Shown: positions 28,229-36,986 of the stretch, in pieces
Position numbering within the stretch: position 1 is the first letter of the stretch
How the letters are laid out: each line of letters begins with the position of its first letter
NCBI RefSeq assembly: GCF_010119235.1
Contig: NZ_JAAATZ010000001.1
Coordinates: 2,324,501 to 2,388,500, forward strand
Direction: 5' to 3'
Source: Flavobacterium phycosphaerae
Lineage (GTDB): Bacteria > Bacteroidota > Bacteroidia > Flavobacteriales > Flavobacteriaceae
Length of the DNA stretch: 64,000 bases
Position numbers and translations under genes: made by a program
The notes under the pieces: generated by a model
Seen by the model: the letters and a program-made list of their open reading frames with translations, nothing else
Told to the model about the DNA's origin: nothing
Databases searched by the model: none

Positions 28229-28423
28229 ATGCCTAGAATGATTTATGATTACACAAAATCGGTACTCGAAAGAGTGAGCTTCGACCCGATTCTTTTTGCT
28301 AAAGAATTAAAAAAAGCAGTAAAAAATTTACTGCCTTATGAGGTTGAACAATTAAAAAAATGGCTTCAATATTTCACAACCGAACATCCGGAGCTGAAGC
28401 AATGTTTATCTGTAGTTAGTTAA
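28229..28423 (+). CDS. Small conserved protein, paralogue 3 of 3
   Basis: A 64-residue relative with MPRMIYDYTKSVLERVSFD, then FAKELKKAVKNLLPYEVEQL and YFTTEHPELKQ. It looks closest to the general family form. It is followed by a strong terminator shared with oxyR. Three adjacent, separately transcribed copies point to tandem duplication followed by divergence. Function unknown. Confidence 0.8.
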   Translation: MPRMIYDYTKSVLERVSFDPILFAKELKKAVKNLLPYEVEQLKKWLQYFTTEHPELKQCLSVVS

Positions 28424-28430
28424 CAGAAAG

Positions 28431-28468
28431 AAAATAAGGAGTTGGTGCAACAGCTCCTTATTTTTTTT
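28431..28468. terminator. Bidirectional terminator between small paralogue 3 and oxyR
   Basis: AATAAGGAG and CTCCTTATT form a stem with A-rich and T-rich flanks. The minus-strand oxyR stop lies inside its downstream arm. Confidence 0.78.
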
Positions 28469-29399
28469 GCAGCGGACTGATAATTTGTACATTCTGAAAC
28501 GCAATCGCTCCTTTGATAACTCCTGAAATGGTACTTCTTAAAGCATCAATAATGTGAATTTTTAATTCGTTTTTAGGAAAAATTAAACTCACTTCACGCG
28601 CCGGTTTCGGTTCGGCAAAATGTTTTAATTTCAGTTGATCTTTTTCGCTTAAATTTAAAGTGTGCAAATAGGGAAGGAGCGTTATTCCTAATCCTTCATC
28701 AGCTAATTTAATCAAGGTTTCAAAACTTCCGCTTTCAATTTGAAAATGGTTTTTCTCATTCTGATTCTGATTTTTGCACAAGTTCAGTATACCATCTCGG
28801 AAGCAATGTCCATCCTGCAGCAACAAAATCTCATCAATATTTAAATCATCTATTTCGATTTCTTTTTTGTTGTAAGCAGTATTGTTTTCCGGAATGTAAG
28901 CTACAAAAGGTTCGAAATACAAAACGATTTCCTTTATTTTTTCTTCTTCCAATGGTGTAGCCGCTATAGCCGCATCCAAATGCCCGTTTTTTAATTTTTC
29001 AATAATGTCATTGGTGTTCAACTCTTCAATAACCAATTTCACTTTGGGGTATTTTTTAATAAAATTGTTTAAGAACATTGGCAACAATGTTGGCATCACG
29101 GTAGGAATGATACCTAGGCGGAATTCACCACCGATAAACCCTTTCTGTTGGTCAACGATATCTTGAATTCTATCAGCTTCATTAACTATATTCTTAGACT
29201 GATTCACAATTTTTTGTCCGATTTCCGTAAGCTGAATCGGTTTTTTGGTTCGGTCAAAAATCTGAATCTCTAATTCTTCTTCTATTTTCTGAATTTGCAT
29301 GCTCAAGGTGGGTTGTGTCACAAAACACTTCTCAGCTGCCAGTGTAAAATTTTTATGCTCGGCCACGGCCAAAACATATTTAAGTTGAGTAATAGTCAT
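28458..29399 (-). CDS. oxyR: LysR family hydrogen peroxide sensor OxyR
   Basis: A 313-residue LysR-type regulator. The N-terminal winged helix (TITQLKYVLAVAEHKNFTLAA) is followed by a substrate-binding-type regulatory domain. The segment DGHCFRDGILNLC has two cysteines with eight residues between them, the spacing of the redox pair C199 and C208 of E. coli OxyR. Oxidation by peroxide would form a disulphide and switch on defence genes. It is divergent from a small secreted protein and the SulP/carbonic anhydrase pair. A T-N11-A palindrome lies upstream. Confidence 0.93.
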   Translation of the reverse strand: MTITQLKYVLAVAEHKNFTLAAEKCFVTQPTLSMQIQKIEEELEIQIFDRTKKPIQLTEIGQKIVNQSKNIVNEADRIQDIVDQQKGFIGGEFRLGIIPTVMPTLLPMFLNNFIKKYPKVKLVIEELNTNDIIEKLKNGHLDAAIAATPLEEEKIKEIVLYFEPFVAYIPENNTAYNKKEIEIDDLNIDEILLLQDGHCFRDGILNLCKNQNQNEKNHFQIESGSFETLIKLADEGLGITLLPYLHTLNLSEKDQLKLKHFAEPKPAREVSLIFPKNELKIHIIDALRSTISGVIKGAIAFQNVQIISPLQKK

Positions 29400-29429
29400 T
29401 TATAGTAAAATTTGATACAAATATAAAAC

Positions 29430-29448
29430 CTATCAATTTACTTTATAG
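29430..29448. promoter_or_regulatory. LysR-type T-N11-A palindrome upstream of oxyR
   Basis: CTAT and ATAG are separated by 11 bases, the standard LysR-type box. It lies 31-49 bases before the oxyR ATG, in the divergent intergenic region, and probably serves OxyR autoregulation. Confidence 0.5.
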
Positions 29449-29512
29449 TAATCAGTTGTTAAATTTTTTATAATAGCTATTTATTCACCTAATGAATCAC
29501 TATTTTTGCGGC

Positions 29513-29800
29513 ATGAAACAGGTATCAAGATTGCTATTACTCTTGTTCGTTACTTTTCTTTCAACACCAACCATAGTGACTTTGATTGAAAAGAACACTG
29601 ATATTTCTGTTTTCTATAATTTTTCTGAAGAAGAAATTCATAAGAATGTAAAAGAGATTAAAGCCAATTTAAATGTAGATACTCCCATTGTATTCTTCGA
29701 TTGGAGTCAACAAAAGAATTCTAAAATTACTTTTGAAAACTTATCTAAACACGATAATGTTTTTTCAACCATTTTTTCACCACCACCCGAATTGATTTAA
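29513..29800 (+). CDS. Small secreted protein of unknown function
   Basis: A 95-residue protein from the ATG at 29513. It has a hydrophobic N-terminus (QVSRLLLLLFVTFLS) that looks like a signal peptide or anchor, then NFSEEEIHKNVKEIK and a C-terminal FSTIFSPPPELI. The -7 element TATTTTTG (29501-29508) lies only a few bases upstream, so the message may be nearly leaderless. It precedes the SulP transporter gene by 63 bases. I recognise no family. Confidence 0.65.
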   Translation: MKQVSRLLLLLFVTFLSTPTIVTLIEKNTDISVFYNFSEEEIHKNVKEIKANLNVDTPIVFFDWSQQKNSKITFENLSKHDNVFSTIFSPPPELI

Positions 29801-29863
29801 TACATCTGATGATTCAAAACTCTGTCTTTACAGAGTCATTATGTATTTAATTAATTTATAGGT

Positions 29864-31459
29864 ATGACAAAAAAAATCAATCTTTTGGCGAACCTTAAAG
29901 CTGATTTTGCATCAGGTTTAGTGGTTTTCCTAGTGGCGTTACCTTTATGTCTTGGCATTGCCTTGGCGAGTGGCGCTCCTTTATTTTCCGGGATTATATC
30001 CGGAATAATTGGCGGAATTGTAGTTGGCTATCTCAGTCAGTCTCATCTAAGCGTTTCCGGTCCTGCTGCGGGCTTAACAGCAATAGTATTAACCGCGATA
30101 ACAGATCTTGGTGCATTTAATATATTTTTACTTGCTGTTCTTTTGGCGGGATTAATACAGCTGGCATTAGGATTTATCAAGGCGGGTTCCATATCCAATT
30201 ATTTTCCCACCAATGTTATAGAAGGAATGTTAGCAGGTATAGGGGTTATTATTTTTCTTAAACAAATCCCTCATGCTTTTGGCTATGATCCTGATTATGA
30301 AGGCGACATGGGGTTTTTACAACCCGATGGTGAGAATACATTCTCGGAGTTATTTTCGGTAGTGCACCATATTCAATTAGGCTCTATAATTATTACCATT
30401 ATTTCATTATTTATTCTAATTGCTTGGACAAAAATTGAGTTTTTAAAGAAGCTAAAATTAGTCCCGGCAGCTTTAGTAGCAGTTATTGTGAGTGTACTAC
30501 TCAATGAGTTTTTTATTCAATCAGGAAGTAATTTAGCCATTACTAAAAATCATTTGGTGAGCTTACCGGTTCCTACTTCGCTCGAGGAATTTAAGGCAAT
30601 AATAATAATGCCTGATTTTGGAGCAATTGGTAATGCCAAAGTATGGATAGTAGCCATTACGATAGCAGTTGTAGCCTCTATCGAAACACTCTTATGTATT
30701 GAAGCAGCCGACAGAATGGACGCGCAAAAACGCTATACAGATACCAATGTGGAGTTGAAAGCCCAAGGTATCGGTAACATGATTAGCGCTCTTTTAGGAG
30801 GCTTACCGATGACTTCGGTAGTGGTAAGAACTACGGCCAACAATACGGCAGGAGCCAAGTCGAAAATGTCTACTATCATTCATGGGCTTTTATTGCTGAT
30901 CAGTGTTTTGACTATTCCGGTTATACTTAACAAAATACCTTTGGCAACGCTGGCCGCTGTGTTATTATTAGTAGGCTATAAGTTGGCAAATCCCAAGACT
31001 ATCAAACATTTTTGGGAAAAAGGAAAGTATCAGTTCATTCCCTTTATCGCTACTTTTGTAGCCGTAGTTTTTACCGATTTGCTTAAAGGAGTTGCACTCG
31101 GAATGATAATCAGTGTTATTTTTGTACTGAAAGGAAATATGAAACGTGCTTATTTATTCCGAAAAGAAGAATATCAGGATGGTGATGTCATTCACATCGA
31201 TTTGGCACAAGAAGTTTCTTTTTTAAACAAAGCTGCCATTAAGGCCACGCTCAACTCAATTCCGGAGAATTCCAAAGTAATTATTAATGCCGATGACACG
31301 GTGTATATCGCTCATGATGTATTGGATTTAATTAAGGAATTCAAAAAAATCAGAGCCAAAGAAGAAAATATAAAAGTTAAATTAGTAGGGTTCAAAAAAT
31401 CATATGATTTAGTGAATTCCGGCGAAGAAGAAAAACACGTTTTTGTTGAACACAAATAA
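29864..31459 (+). CDS. SulP family anion transporter with STAS domain
   Basis: A 531-residue inner-membrane transporter. DFASGLVVFLVALPLCLGIA and SGPAAGLTAIV are typical of SulP helices, and the region near SIETLLCIEAADRMDAQKR is the family loop. A C-terminal STAS domain starts around residue 445 (IHIDLAQEVSFLNKAAIK). SulP proteins carry sulfate, bicarbonate or other anions. The next gene, 12 bases on, is a beta-carbonic anhydrase, so bicarbonate is the most likely substrate (inference). Confidence 0.92.
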   Translation: MTKKINLLANLKADFASGLVVFLVALPLCLGIALASGAPLFSGIISGIIGGIVVGYLSQSHLSVSGPAAGLTAIVLTAITDLGAFNIFLLAVLLAGLIQLALGFIKAGSISNYFPTNVIEGMLAGIGVIIFLKQIPHAFGYDPDYEGDMGFLQPDGENTFSELFSVVHHIQLGSIIITIISLFILIAWTKIEFLKKLKLVPAALVAVIVSVLLNEFFIQSGSNLAITKNHLVSLPVPTSLEEFKAIIIMPDFGAIGNAKVWIVAITIAVVASIETLLCIEAADRMDAQKRYTDTNVELKAQGIGNMISALLGGLPMTSVVVRTTANNTAGAKSKMSTIIHGLLLLISVLTIPVILNKIPLATLAAVLLLVGYKLANPKTIKHFWEKGKYQFIPFIATFVAVVFTDLLKGVALGMIISVIFVLKGNMKRAYLFRKEEYQDGDVIHIDLAQEVSFLNKAAIKATLNSIPENSKVIINADDTVYIAHDVLDLIKEFKKIRAKEENIKVKLVGFKKSYDLVNSGEEEKHVFVEHK

Positions 31460-31471
31460 AATAAAAGAACT

Positions 31472-32107
31472 ATGAAAGCACATACATTAGAAACACAATC
31501 CTCCTTAACTCCATACAAAGCCCTTCAATTTTTAAAAGAAGGAAACAAACGCTTTATGAGTAATTTAAAAGTAAACCGTAACCTATTAGAGCAGGTAAAT
31601 GATACCAAAAATGGGCAGTGGCCTTTTGCCATTATCTTAAGTTGTATTGATTCGAGAACTTCTGCTGAGCTTATTTTTGATCAAGGTTTGGGTGATATTT
31701 TTAGCGTGAGAGTTGCCGGAAACATACTGAACGATGATATCATAGGCAGTATGGAATTTGCTTGTAAAGTAGCCGGTTCAAAATTAGTGGTTGTCTTAGG
31801 ACACAGCAAATGCGGTGCTATTAAAGGAGCTTGCAGTAATGTACAACTGGGGCATCTTACCGGACTTTTGGATAAAATAAAACCGGCTATACACGAAGTT
31901 TCAGCTCAAGGAAAAACAGATGAATCGTCGTCTGAATTTGTTGAAGAAGTGGCGCATTTTAACGTAATTCATTCTATGGATGAAATCTTAAAACGCAGCG
32001 ATGTCTTAAGAGAAATGTTTAATAACGGAGAAGTTGGTTTTGTAGGCGGTTATTATGATGTAGAAACCGGGGAAGTAGAGTTTTTAAAAGAAATTCTCCA
32101 CGATTAA
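31472..32107 (+). CDS. Beta-class carbonic anhydrase
   Basis: A 211-residue zinc enzyme that interconverts CO2 and bicarbonate. SCIDSRTSAELIFDQGLGD holds the first zinc Cys and the Asp-Arg dyad, and VVLGHSKCGAIKGA holds the zinc His and second Cys. It lies 12 bases after a SulP transporter and is closed by a terminator, a pair that would import and use inorganic carbon. The SCIDSR form (Ile) instead of Met is common in this group. Confidence 0.95.
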   Translation: MKAHTLETQSSLTPYKALQFLKEGNKRFMSNLKVNRNLLEQVNDTKNGQWPFAIILSCIDSRTSAELIFDQGLGDIFSVRVAGNILNDDIIGSMEFACKVAGSKLVVVLGHSKCGAIKGACSNVQLGHLTGLLDKIKPAIHEVSAQGKTDESSSEFVEEVAHFNVIHSMDEILKRSDVLREMFNNGEVGFVGGYYDVETGEVEFLKEILHD

Positions 32108-32122
32108 GATGGAAAGGAAAAG

Positions 32123-32151
32123 AAAAAAGTCGCTTTAAGGCGACTTTTTTT
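32123..32151. terminator. Bidirectional terminator
   Basis: AAAAAAGTCGC and GCGACTTTTTT form a strong stem between the convergent carbonic anhydrase and LETM1-related genes. Confidence 0.82.
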
Positions 32152-32155
32152 ATGC

Positions 32156-33349
32156 TTATTCTGCGTTTTCGTTGAAGGCTGACGGCAGCATTTTGGGGAT
32201 AAATTTTATCAAGATAGGTAGCAATAAACTCCCGCCCGGTAAAAGAAAAATGGTCAAGGAAGGAACGGTTTTACATATATCGAGCAATTGCTTTTTGATT
32301 TTTTTCTTCTCGTCTTTATCTAAATCTTTATGGGTTGATTTGGCCAAAAGTTGCATCAGTTCTTTGCTCTCGGTGATTTCTTTCAAGAAGCGGTTTTTGT
32401 TTCTTTTGATTAGCACCACCACACTATCGGTAGTTTGATCGTAAAACGTTTTAACCGGATTAGAGTTGTTGAAATAAGGAATTTCCGCTTTGTATTTAGA
32501 AATAAAAGTATTGACAAAAGTAATACTGTCTAAGACAAATGTATCTGCTATACCTAGTTTTTCTCCTAGTTTATATAGAAAATACCGTTCTTCATTTTCC
32601 ACTTGCTCATCGCTCCACAAACTGATGCCGGCCAAATCGATGATGTAGAATTTTTCCAAATCATTTTGCAAATAACTTAAATCCAACGCCTCTATGTTGG
32701 GAATGGTTGTCGGACTGAACTTATTATACCTAACGGAAGATTCAAATAGTTTCAGCAACAAATCATCGTGAGCCGAAATACCGGTTTTGGTTTTTAGCGA
32801 AAGCGAAATCACACTGATGACACTATCTTCAATTCGGTTGAAATACTTTTCAGGTAAAGCCCCTTTATCCAAATATTGCTTGAAAGCCAACACATCAATA
32901 AACAGCAGCGCATTGGTGATCACATGCGAAAAATTCTTGCTGAATAAATCTTCGTTGGTTTGGACTCTTTCGTGTATGATTTTCTCCAGTTTACTGGCGG
33001 GTGAACTGCTGGCCAACATTTTCTGCAACGGATTAAATCCTTTTGGGGTTAACAGATTATAAAAGGCTACGGTTTCATTAATAAAGTGCCCGAAATCATT
33101 GTTTTGCCTTGTCAAACGGTACATTTGAAACAAAGTATTCAACATGCCCAGTTTTGAAATCTCTTCCGGCAGCCAATCTTGTTGAGCTATAGGTTTTGGT
33201 GTGTCAAAGCTGATGATGTGCCCAAATATAAATCCGGTAGCGCGGGTTTGGCTATAGAATGCCAACTCATCACTAGGGAAAGTCTGAGGCAAAGGTTGCT
33301 GTTCTGCAAAGTATTTATCGATCCAACCGTGTACTGATGGGTTAATCAT
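32156..33349 (-). CDS. LETM1-related protein
   Basis: A 397-residue protein conserved in Flavobacteria, where it is often called a LETM1-related biofilm-associated protein. The middle is helical with no clear motif. The C-terminus, PSLTIFLLPGGSLLLPILIK followed by FIPKMLPSAF, matches the signature of mitochondrial LETM1 cation exchangers. Only this one hydrophobic segment is seen. An N-terminal TerB-like region is possible but I cannot show it. Role unknown. It is transcribed alone toward the bidirectional terminator. Confidence 0.75.
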   Translation of the reverse strand: MINPSVHGWIDKYFAEQQPLPQTFPSDELAFYSQTRATGFIFGHIISFDTPKPIAQQDWLPEEISKLGMLNTLFQMYRLTRQNNDFGHFINETVAFYNLLTPKGFNPLQKMLASSSPASKLEKIIHERVQTNEDLFSKNFSHVITNALLFIDVLAFKQYLDKGALPEKYFNRIEDSVISVISLSLKTKTGISAHDDLLLKLFESSVRYNKFSPTTIPNIEALDLSYLQNDLEKFYIIDLAGISLWSDEQVENEERYFLYKLGEKLGIADTFVLDSITFVNTFISKYKAEIPYFNNSNPVKTFYDQTTDSVVVLIKRNKNRFLKEITESKELMQLLAKSTHKDLDKDEKKKIKKQLLDICKTVPSLTIFLLPGGSLLLPILIKFIPKMLPSAFNENAE

Positions 33350-33419
33350 TAGCTCCTAATTTGGTTCTGCAAAACTAAATCATTTTTGTGATGATTGTGT
33401 AACCGAAGCGTTATCAAAT

Positions 33420-33995
33420 TTAAAACGTGCCCCGTGCTTTTATATTTTGCTCACAAAGGCTGACTATTTCAATGATTCGGTTGGCTCGGGTTTCTTCCCG
33501 CTTGGCTTGATTGAGCCAATACAAATAGCTTTTCCGGTAGGTTTTACTAAAGTTGTTGTAGTTGTCAAAAGCCGTTTTATTCTTCTTAAAAGCAGCTTCC
33601 AAATCTTTCGGTACAATTAAATCTTCTACATGGTCTAAAGATTCCCATGAACCGTTTTGCTTGGCCAGCTCAATTTTACGCAAGCCACTTTCGTGCATTA
33701 AGTTCTCGGCAATCAGTTTTTCTATATAGGTTTTGTTGAGTTTGCTCCAAACACTTTTGTCTTTACGAGGGGTAAACATTTGGCGTCTTCGTTCGTCGTC
33801 TAATCTTTTGACGGTAGAATCTATCCAGCCGTAACAAATAGCCACCTGAACCGCTTCTTCCCAGCGCATGCTTTCGTACGTACTGTCAACCCGATAAAAG
33901 ATTAAATAAACTCCGGTTGAAGTGTGATGATTTTCGTGCAACCACTCGCGCCATTCCTGAGCATTTTTGAAGTATAAATGTTCCTTTTCTTCCAA
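33420..33995 (-). CDS. YdeI/OmpD-associated family protein
   Basis: A 191-residue protein with an N-terminal domain (FKNAQEWREWLHENHH and EEAVQVAICYGWIDSTVKRL) and a C-terminal helical bacteriocin-protection-type region (FSKTYRKSYLYWLNQAKREE). This is the YdeI/OmdA pattern. Members have been linked to antimicrobial peptide tolerance in enteric bacteria; the biochemical role is not known. It ends about 70 bases from the LETM1-related gene and lies 6 bases downstream of sodC. Confidence 0.85.
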   Translation of the reverse strand: MEEKEHLYFKNAQEWREWLHENHHTSTGVYLIFYRVDSTYESMRWEEAVQVAICYGWIDSTVKRLDDERRRQMFTPRKDKSVWSKLNKTYIEKLIAENLMHESGLRKIELAKQNGSWESLDHVEDLIVPKDLEAAFKKNKTAFDNYNNFSKTYRKSYLYWLNQAKREETRANRIIEIVSLCEQNIKARGTF

Positions 33996-34001
33996 ACGAA
34001 A

Positions 34002-34529
34002 CTATTTTATGATGGCCGAGCAGGCTACTCTTCCGCCGGCATTTCCGGTAGGTTGTGTAGTGTAATCATCCGGATTGGCGTGTACTATCAGTCCTTTGTT
34101 TAAAATATCTTTGGTAGCATCACCACAGCCAATACACCACTCATCGGTTTTGAATAATACGGTAGCATTTCCGTCAACATCGGCAGTAAAGTTGCCTATA
34201 TCGCCTTTGTGGTGTTCAGCATCGCCCCATTTACCGTGTTTTTTGAAAGTGGGATTCCAATGACCACCGGCTGAAGCGGCATCGGCTGCAGAACAATCAG
34301 CTTTTTCATGAATGTGGATGGCATGGATGCCCGGTTTTAATCCGGTGAGCTTGGCCAAAAGTGTTACTTCGCCGTTTTTTTCGGTAAAGACCGCATTTCC
34401 TTTTACGTTACTACCGCTTTTTGATTCAAAAGTAATCTCCAACTTTTTAGTATTGTCATTGGTACTTGAACTTTTGCAACTGAATATCAGCAAACCTACT
34501 GCTGCGATTCCTAAGATTATTTTTTTCAT
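34002..34529 (-). CDS. sodC: Copper/zinc superoxide dismutase, lipoprotein
   Basis: A 175-residue periplasmic enzyme that dismutates superoxide. A lipobox (GLLIFSC) indicates membrane anchoring. Copper and zinc ligands are seen in HAIHIHEKADCS, GGHWNP, HHKGDIGNF and LIVHANPDDY, and the C-terminal GRVACSAI completes the disulphide. The mature part is of normal length. It precedes the YdeI/OmdA gene by 6 bases and probably shares its transcript. Confidence 0.95.
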   Translation of the reverse strand: MKKIILGIAAVGLLIFSCKSSSTNDNTKKLEITFESKSGSNVKGNAVFTEKNGEVTLLAKLTGLKPGIHAIHIHEKADCSAADAASAGGHWNPTFKKHGKWGDAEHHKGDIGNFTADVDGNATVLFKTDEWCIGCGDATKDILNKGLIVHANPDDYTTQPTGNAGGRVACSAIIK

Positions 34530-34600
34530 GAGAACTTATTTTTTAGAAGCATAAATGTACGCAATTGCCCAATGAAATTCGTTTAAAATAAGGTTAAAGT

Positions 34601-35124
34601 TTACTTGGTTTTTTCGCCTACAAAATAATCACTTTGCGATTTGAACAATACGTTGAAAGTGGTTAAACTACCGTAAATACGCGTGATGTATTGTTGCAGT
34701 TCTACTTTTTCAATTTCTTCCAAGTTACTGGCGTTGATTTTTGTTCCATTACCCTAAGACGGTCGCGGAGCATTACAATTTTGTGAAAGAAGGTATCAAT
34801 CGGCACGTCTTTTCCGGCCAACCCCGCTTGTCCCGGTTCCAGTTTCATGTTGCCGCCTTTCCATTTGTCGGCTATGGCTACCGGTTCTCCCAGGCCATTC
34901 CATTTTTTCAGGATAGTTAATAAACTTTGCTCAACATCATAAAAGCTGATGGTGTCAACTTCGTTTTCAGCGGCTTCGATTACTTCAAATTCGCTGTCAA
35001 TGGCTATGGTTTCTAATCCGCCGTCAATAAAAGTTACCCAATAGTCTTTGGAAGATACATTGGTTACTACGCCTTTTCCGTATTCGGAGTGATTGATTCT
35101 GGAGCCTATTCCAAGTAGTTTCAT
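34601..35124 (-). CDS. Conserved protein with CarD/SH3-like N-terminus, frameshifted
   Basis: The N-terminal 60 residues ([20 protein letters not shown], then [12 protein letters not shown]) look like a small beta-barrel of the CarD/SH3 type. The rest is helical. The frame as sequenced stops at 34702. Adding one base to the T5 run at 34738-34742 extends it through [20 protein letters not shown] to a stop at 34601. The longer protein, about 174 residues, is the natural form in my view. Function unknown. Confidence 0.7.
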
Positions 35125-35177
35125 ATAAATAGTATTAAGCCACTAAAATAGCAATTTGCCTGAAATAAAAAAAGGGT

Positions 35178-36020
35178 CTACAGTTTCAGTTCCATTTCAT
35201 ATTGTGAAACGGTTTTTTGGAATCCTGAGTTTTGTAAAAAGGCGATAGTGGTTGCTGAAGAAGAATCTATGTTAATCATCGAAACTTCAGGAGTATAGTT
35301 GGCGGCAATGAAACCAATCAATTGACCGGCCAGTCCTTTATTTCGATGGGTTTTAGCAATGGCAAATTGTTGAATACGGTTGCTTTTCGGATTAAAAATT
35401 AAATACCCGCAGAGCTCCTTATTTTGATAAATACCTAAGGAAACTAAATCGGTTTTACTTTTTTCGATAGCGGGAGCGGCATTTTGCCAAGAGGGTTGCC
35501 AGTCCCAAAAGGCGGTTAACTGTTTCCAATCTAAACTATTCATCACTTGGATATCAGCAGTGCCGAGCATAACTTTTTGTTGGATAGTGCCTTTGAAGCA
35601 ATCTAAAGTCCGAATCGTTTTAAAGCCTGTTTTTTCATAAGTAACGATGGCCGGTTTATTAGTGGTAATCACTTCCAATGTAACGGAATCTATTTGTTTT
35701 TCACGAAGTTTCGGTAGCAGGTAGTCGTATAGTAAAGCGGTGAGTTTGTTGCCTCTTTTGGAAGGAATAACACCGGTTCCGCCATTGTAAATCAGGTGTT
35801 TGTTGTTATTGATAGTGTAACCATGCAAGATGAATGCGATTAATTCATTATCCTCAAAAGCGCCAACGGAATAGTCTAACCGTATGTTTTCGGCATTGAT
35901 TTTATGAAGCAATTGTTCTTTGGTAATCCGCATCGGGACCACATAATCGGAAAACGCTAAATTAAAAGTACTTAGGATAGTATCAATGCTCGTATTTTCG
36001 AGGGTTTGTAGTGTAATCAT
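35178..36020 (-). CDS. GNAT family N-acetyltransferase with two domains
   Basis: A protein of about 280 residues with two GNAT-like halves. The first has GGTGVIPSKRGNKLTALLYD, an acetyl-CoA-binding loop, and the second has FAIAKTHRNKGLAGQLIGFI. I place the start at the ATG at 36020 (MITLQTLENTSID); the 18 extra residues of the longer frame overlap the upstream gene. The substrate is unknown. The upstream membrane-protein gene ends 7 bases before, so the two form an operon. Confidence 0.85.
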   Translation of the reverse strand: MITLQTLENTSIDTILSTFNLAFSDYVVPMRITKEQLLHKINAENIRLDYSVGAFEDNELIAFILHGYTINNNKHLIYNGGTGVIPSKRGNKLTALLYDYLLPKLREKQIDSVTLEVITTNKPAIVTYEKTGFKTIRTLDCFKGTIQQKVMLGTADIQVMNSLDWKQLTAFWDWQPSWQNAAPAIEKSKTDLVSLGIYQNKELCGYLIFNPKSNRIQQFAIAKTHRNKGLAGQLIGFIAANYTPEVSMINIDSSSATTIAFLQNSGFQKTVSQYEMELKL

Positions 36021-36027
36021 ACTCTTT

Positions 36028-36411
36028 TTAAAACAATAGGAATCGGTTCTTTTCGGCTGAATAGGTTCCGACATAAATCAATGTTAAGGCACAACTCAAA
36101 GATAAAGCATGCACCAAGCAACCCAGTAGAAAGTAAGCTAAAGAATCGTCCGGTTGACTATAGTTGTGCATGGCAATATAAGCAATCAATATGGTTAGGG
36201 TGATCAAACTAATCAGGATGCCATACCCCAAGTAAAATAATCGTTTATTGACCAGTAAGGGGAGGGAAGCTATAGCTAAAAGTACTATATCGCGCCAAGC
36301 AAAGGCTTTTGAATTCCATAGGGTTTCTGCCAGACTCAAGGCGGCAATGAGCATAAAATACCCGGTGGCGATATACTTCAGTGTTGTTATGTTTGGTTTA
36401 TTTTTTACCAT
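36028..36411 (-). CDS. Hypothetical membrane protein
   Basis: A 127-residue protein with four hydrophobic helices (near YIATGYFMLIAALSLAETL, DIVLLAIASLPLLV, YGILISLITLTILIAYIA and LLGCLVHALSLSCALTLIYV). No family recognised. Its start overlaps the end of the upstream small gene by 14 bases, and the GNAT gene follows 7 bases later. Confidence 0.7.
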   Translation of the reverse strand: MVKNKPNITTLKYIATGYFMLIAALSLAETLWNSKAFAWRDIVLLAIASLPLLVNKRLFYLGYGILISLITLTILIAYIAMHNYSQPDDSLAYFLLGCLVHALSLSCALTLIYVGTYSAEKNRFLLF

Positions 36412-36616
36412 TAGTGTGGGTATCCATGTGATGTTGCAGTTGCGATTTTAGTGTTTCCAAGTATTGCGCTAAATCGGTGGTGCTGATCTTTTTTTCGGTA
36501 GCTTCGCCCAAGGCCATAGGAGTTTCGCTCAAATACTTATACAGCTCAGGATAATGTGTTTCAATTACTGTAGTCAGTTGTATAATGTCCTGCATGAGTT
36601 GGTTCAGTGTTTTCAT
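36398..36616 (-). CDS. Small conserved helical protein
   Basis: A 72-residue soluble protein, MKTLNQLMQDIIQLTTVIE, with YPELYKYLSETPM and a C-terminal YLETLKSQLQHHMDTH. It reads as two helices. Similar short proteins occur in Flavobacteria; function unknown. It overlaps the next gene by 14 bases and is the first gene of a three-gene minus-strand operon. Confidence 0.7.
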   Translation of the reverse strand: MKTLNQLMQDIIQLTTVIETHYPELYKYLSETPMALGEATEKKISTTDLAQYLETLKSQLQHHMDTHTNGKK

Positions 36617-36723
36617 GATGCGTCATTTGGGATTTGTATGCCTTAAACAGTATCCAAATTTAATCAAAAAAGCTGAGGGAGAATCTTTGGTGCTACGGTT
36701 ATTTTCGGATTTGGTAATTTGCT

Positions 36724-36731
36724 TATCTTTG
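36724..36731 (+). promoter_or_regulatory. -7 promoter element
   Basis: TATCTTTG matches TAnnTTTG, 21 bases before the ATG at 36753. It decides against the longer upstream start. Confidence 0.5.
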
Positions 36732-36752
36732 GTCACCAAAATCAATTATACC

Positions 36753-36986
36753 ATGTCTAAACAAATCAAAGCTTTTCTATACAACTTACTTTCGTTTGTG
36801 GTGTTGTTTGTGCCATTAATCTTTATTTTACAACGCTATACAAGCCTTACAGGGTTTTGGGTACCGGTTACCGCTTTTGTGGTGTTAACGTTGGCCGGAC
36901 CAAAGTTCCAAGCCGTTAAAACCAAAGATGGGGAGAAGCTGTTTGTGAAATGGATATTCCTGAAAGGAGTGAAGGAGGTTAAATAA
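36753..36986 (+). CDS. Small two-helix membrane protein
   Basis: A 77-residue protein from the ATG at 36753 (MSKQIKAFLYNLLSFVVLF) with two hydrophobic helices and a basic C-terminus. The upstream extension of the open frame lacks coding character and overlaps the divergent operon's promoter region, so I reject it. No family recognised. Its stop runs into an AATTACG repeat. Confidence 0.6.
   Translation: MSKQIKAFLYNLLSFVVLFVPLIFILQRYTSLTGFWVPVTAFVVLTLAGPKFQAVKTKDGEKLFVKWIFLKGVKEVK

Noticed and set aside
29864..31459. Sulfate transporter role for the SulP protein
   Set aside because: Not excluded, but the immediate neighbour is a carbonic anhydrase and no sulfate assimilation gene is near, so bicarbonate is preferred.
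36585..36752. Longer N-terminus for the small membrane protein at 36753
   Set aside because: The region overlaps the divergent operon start, and a good -7 element lies at 36724, inside the longer frame.
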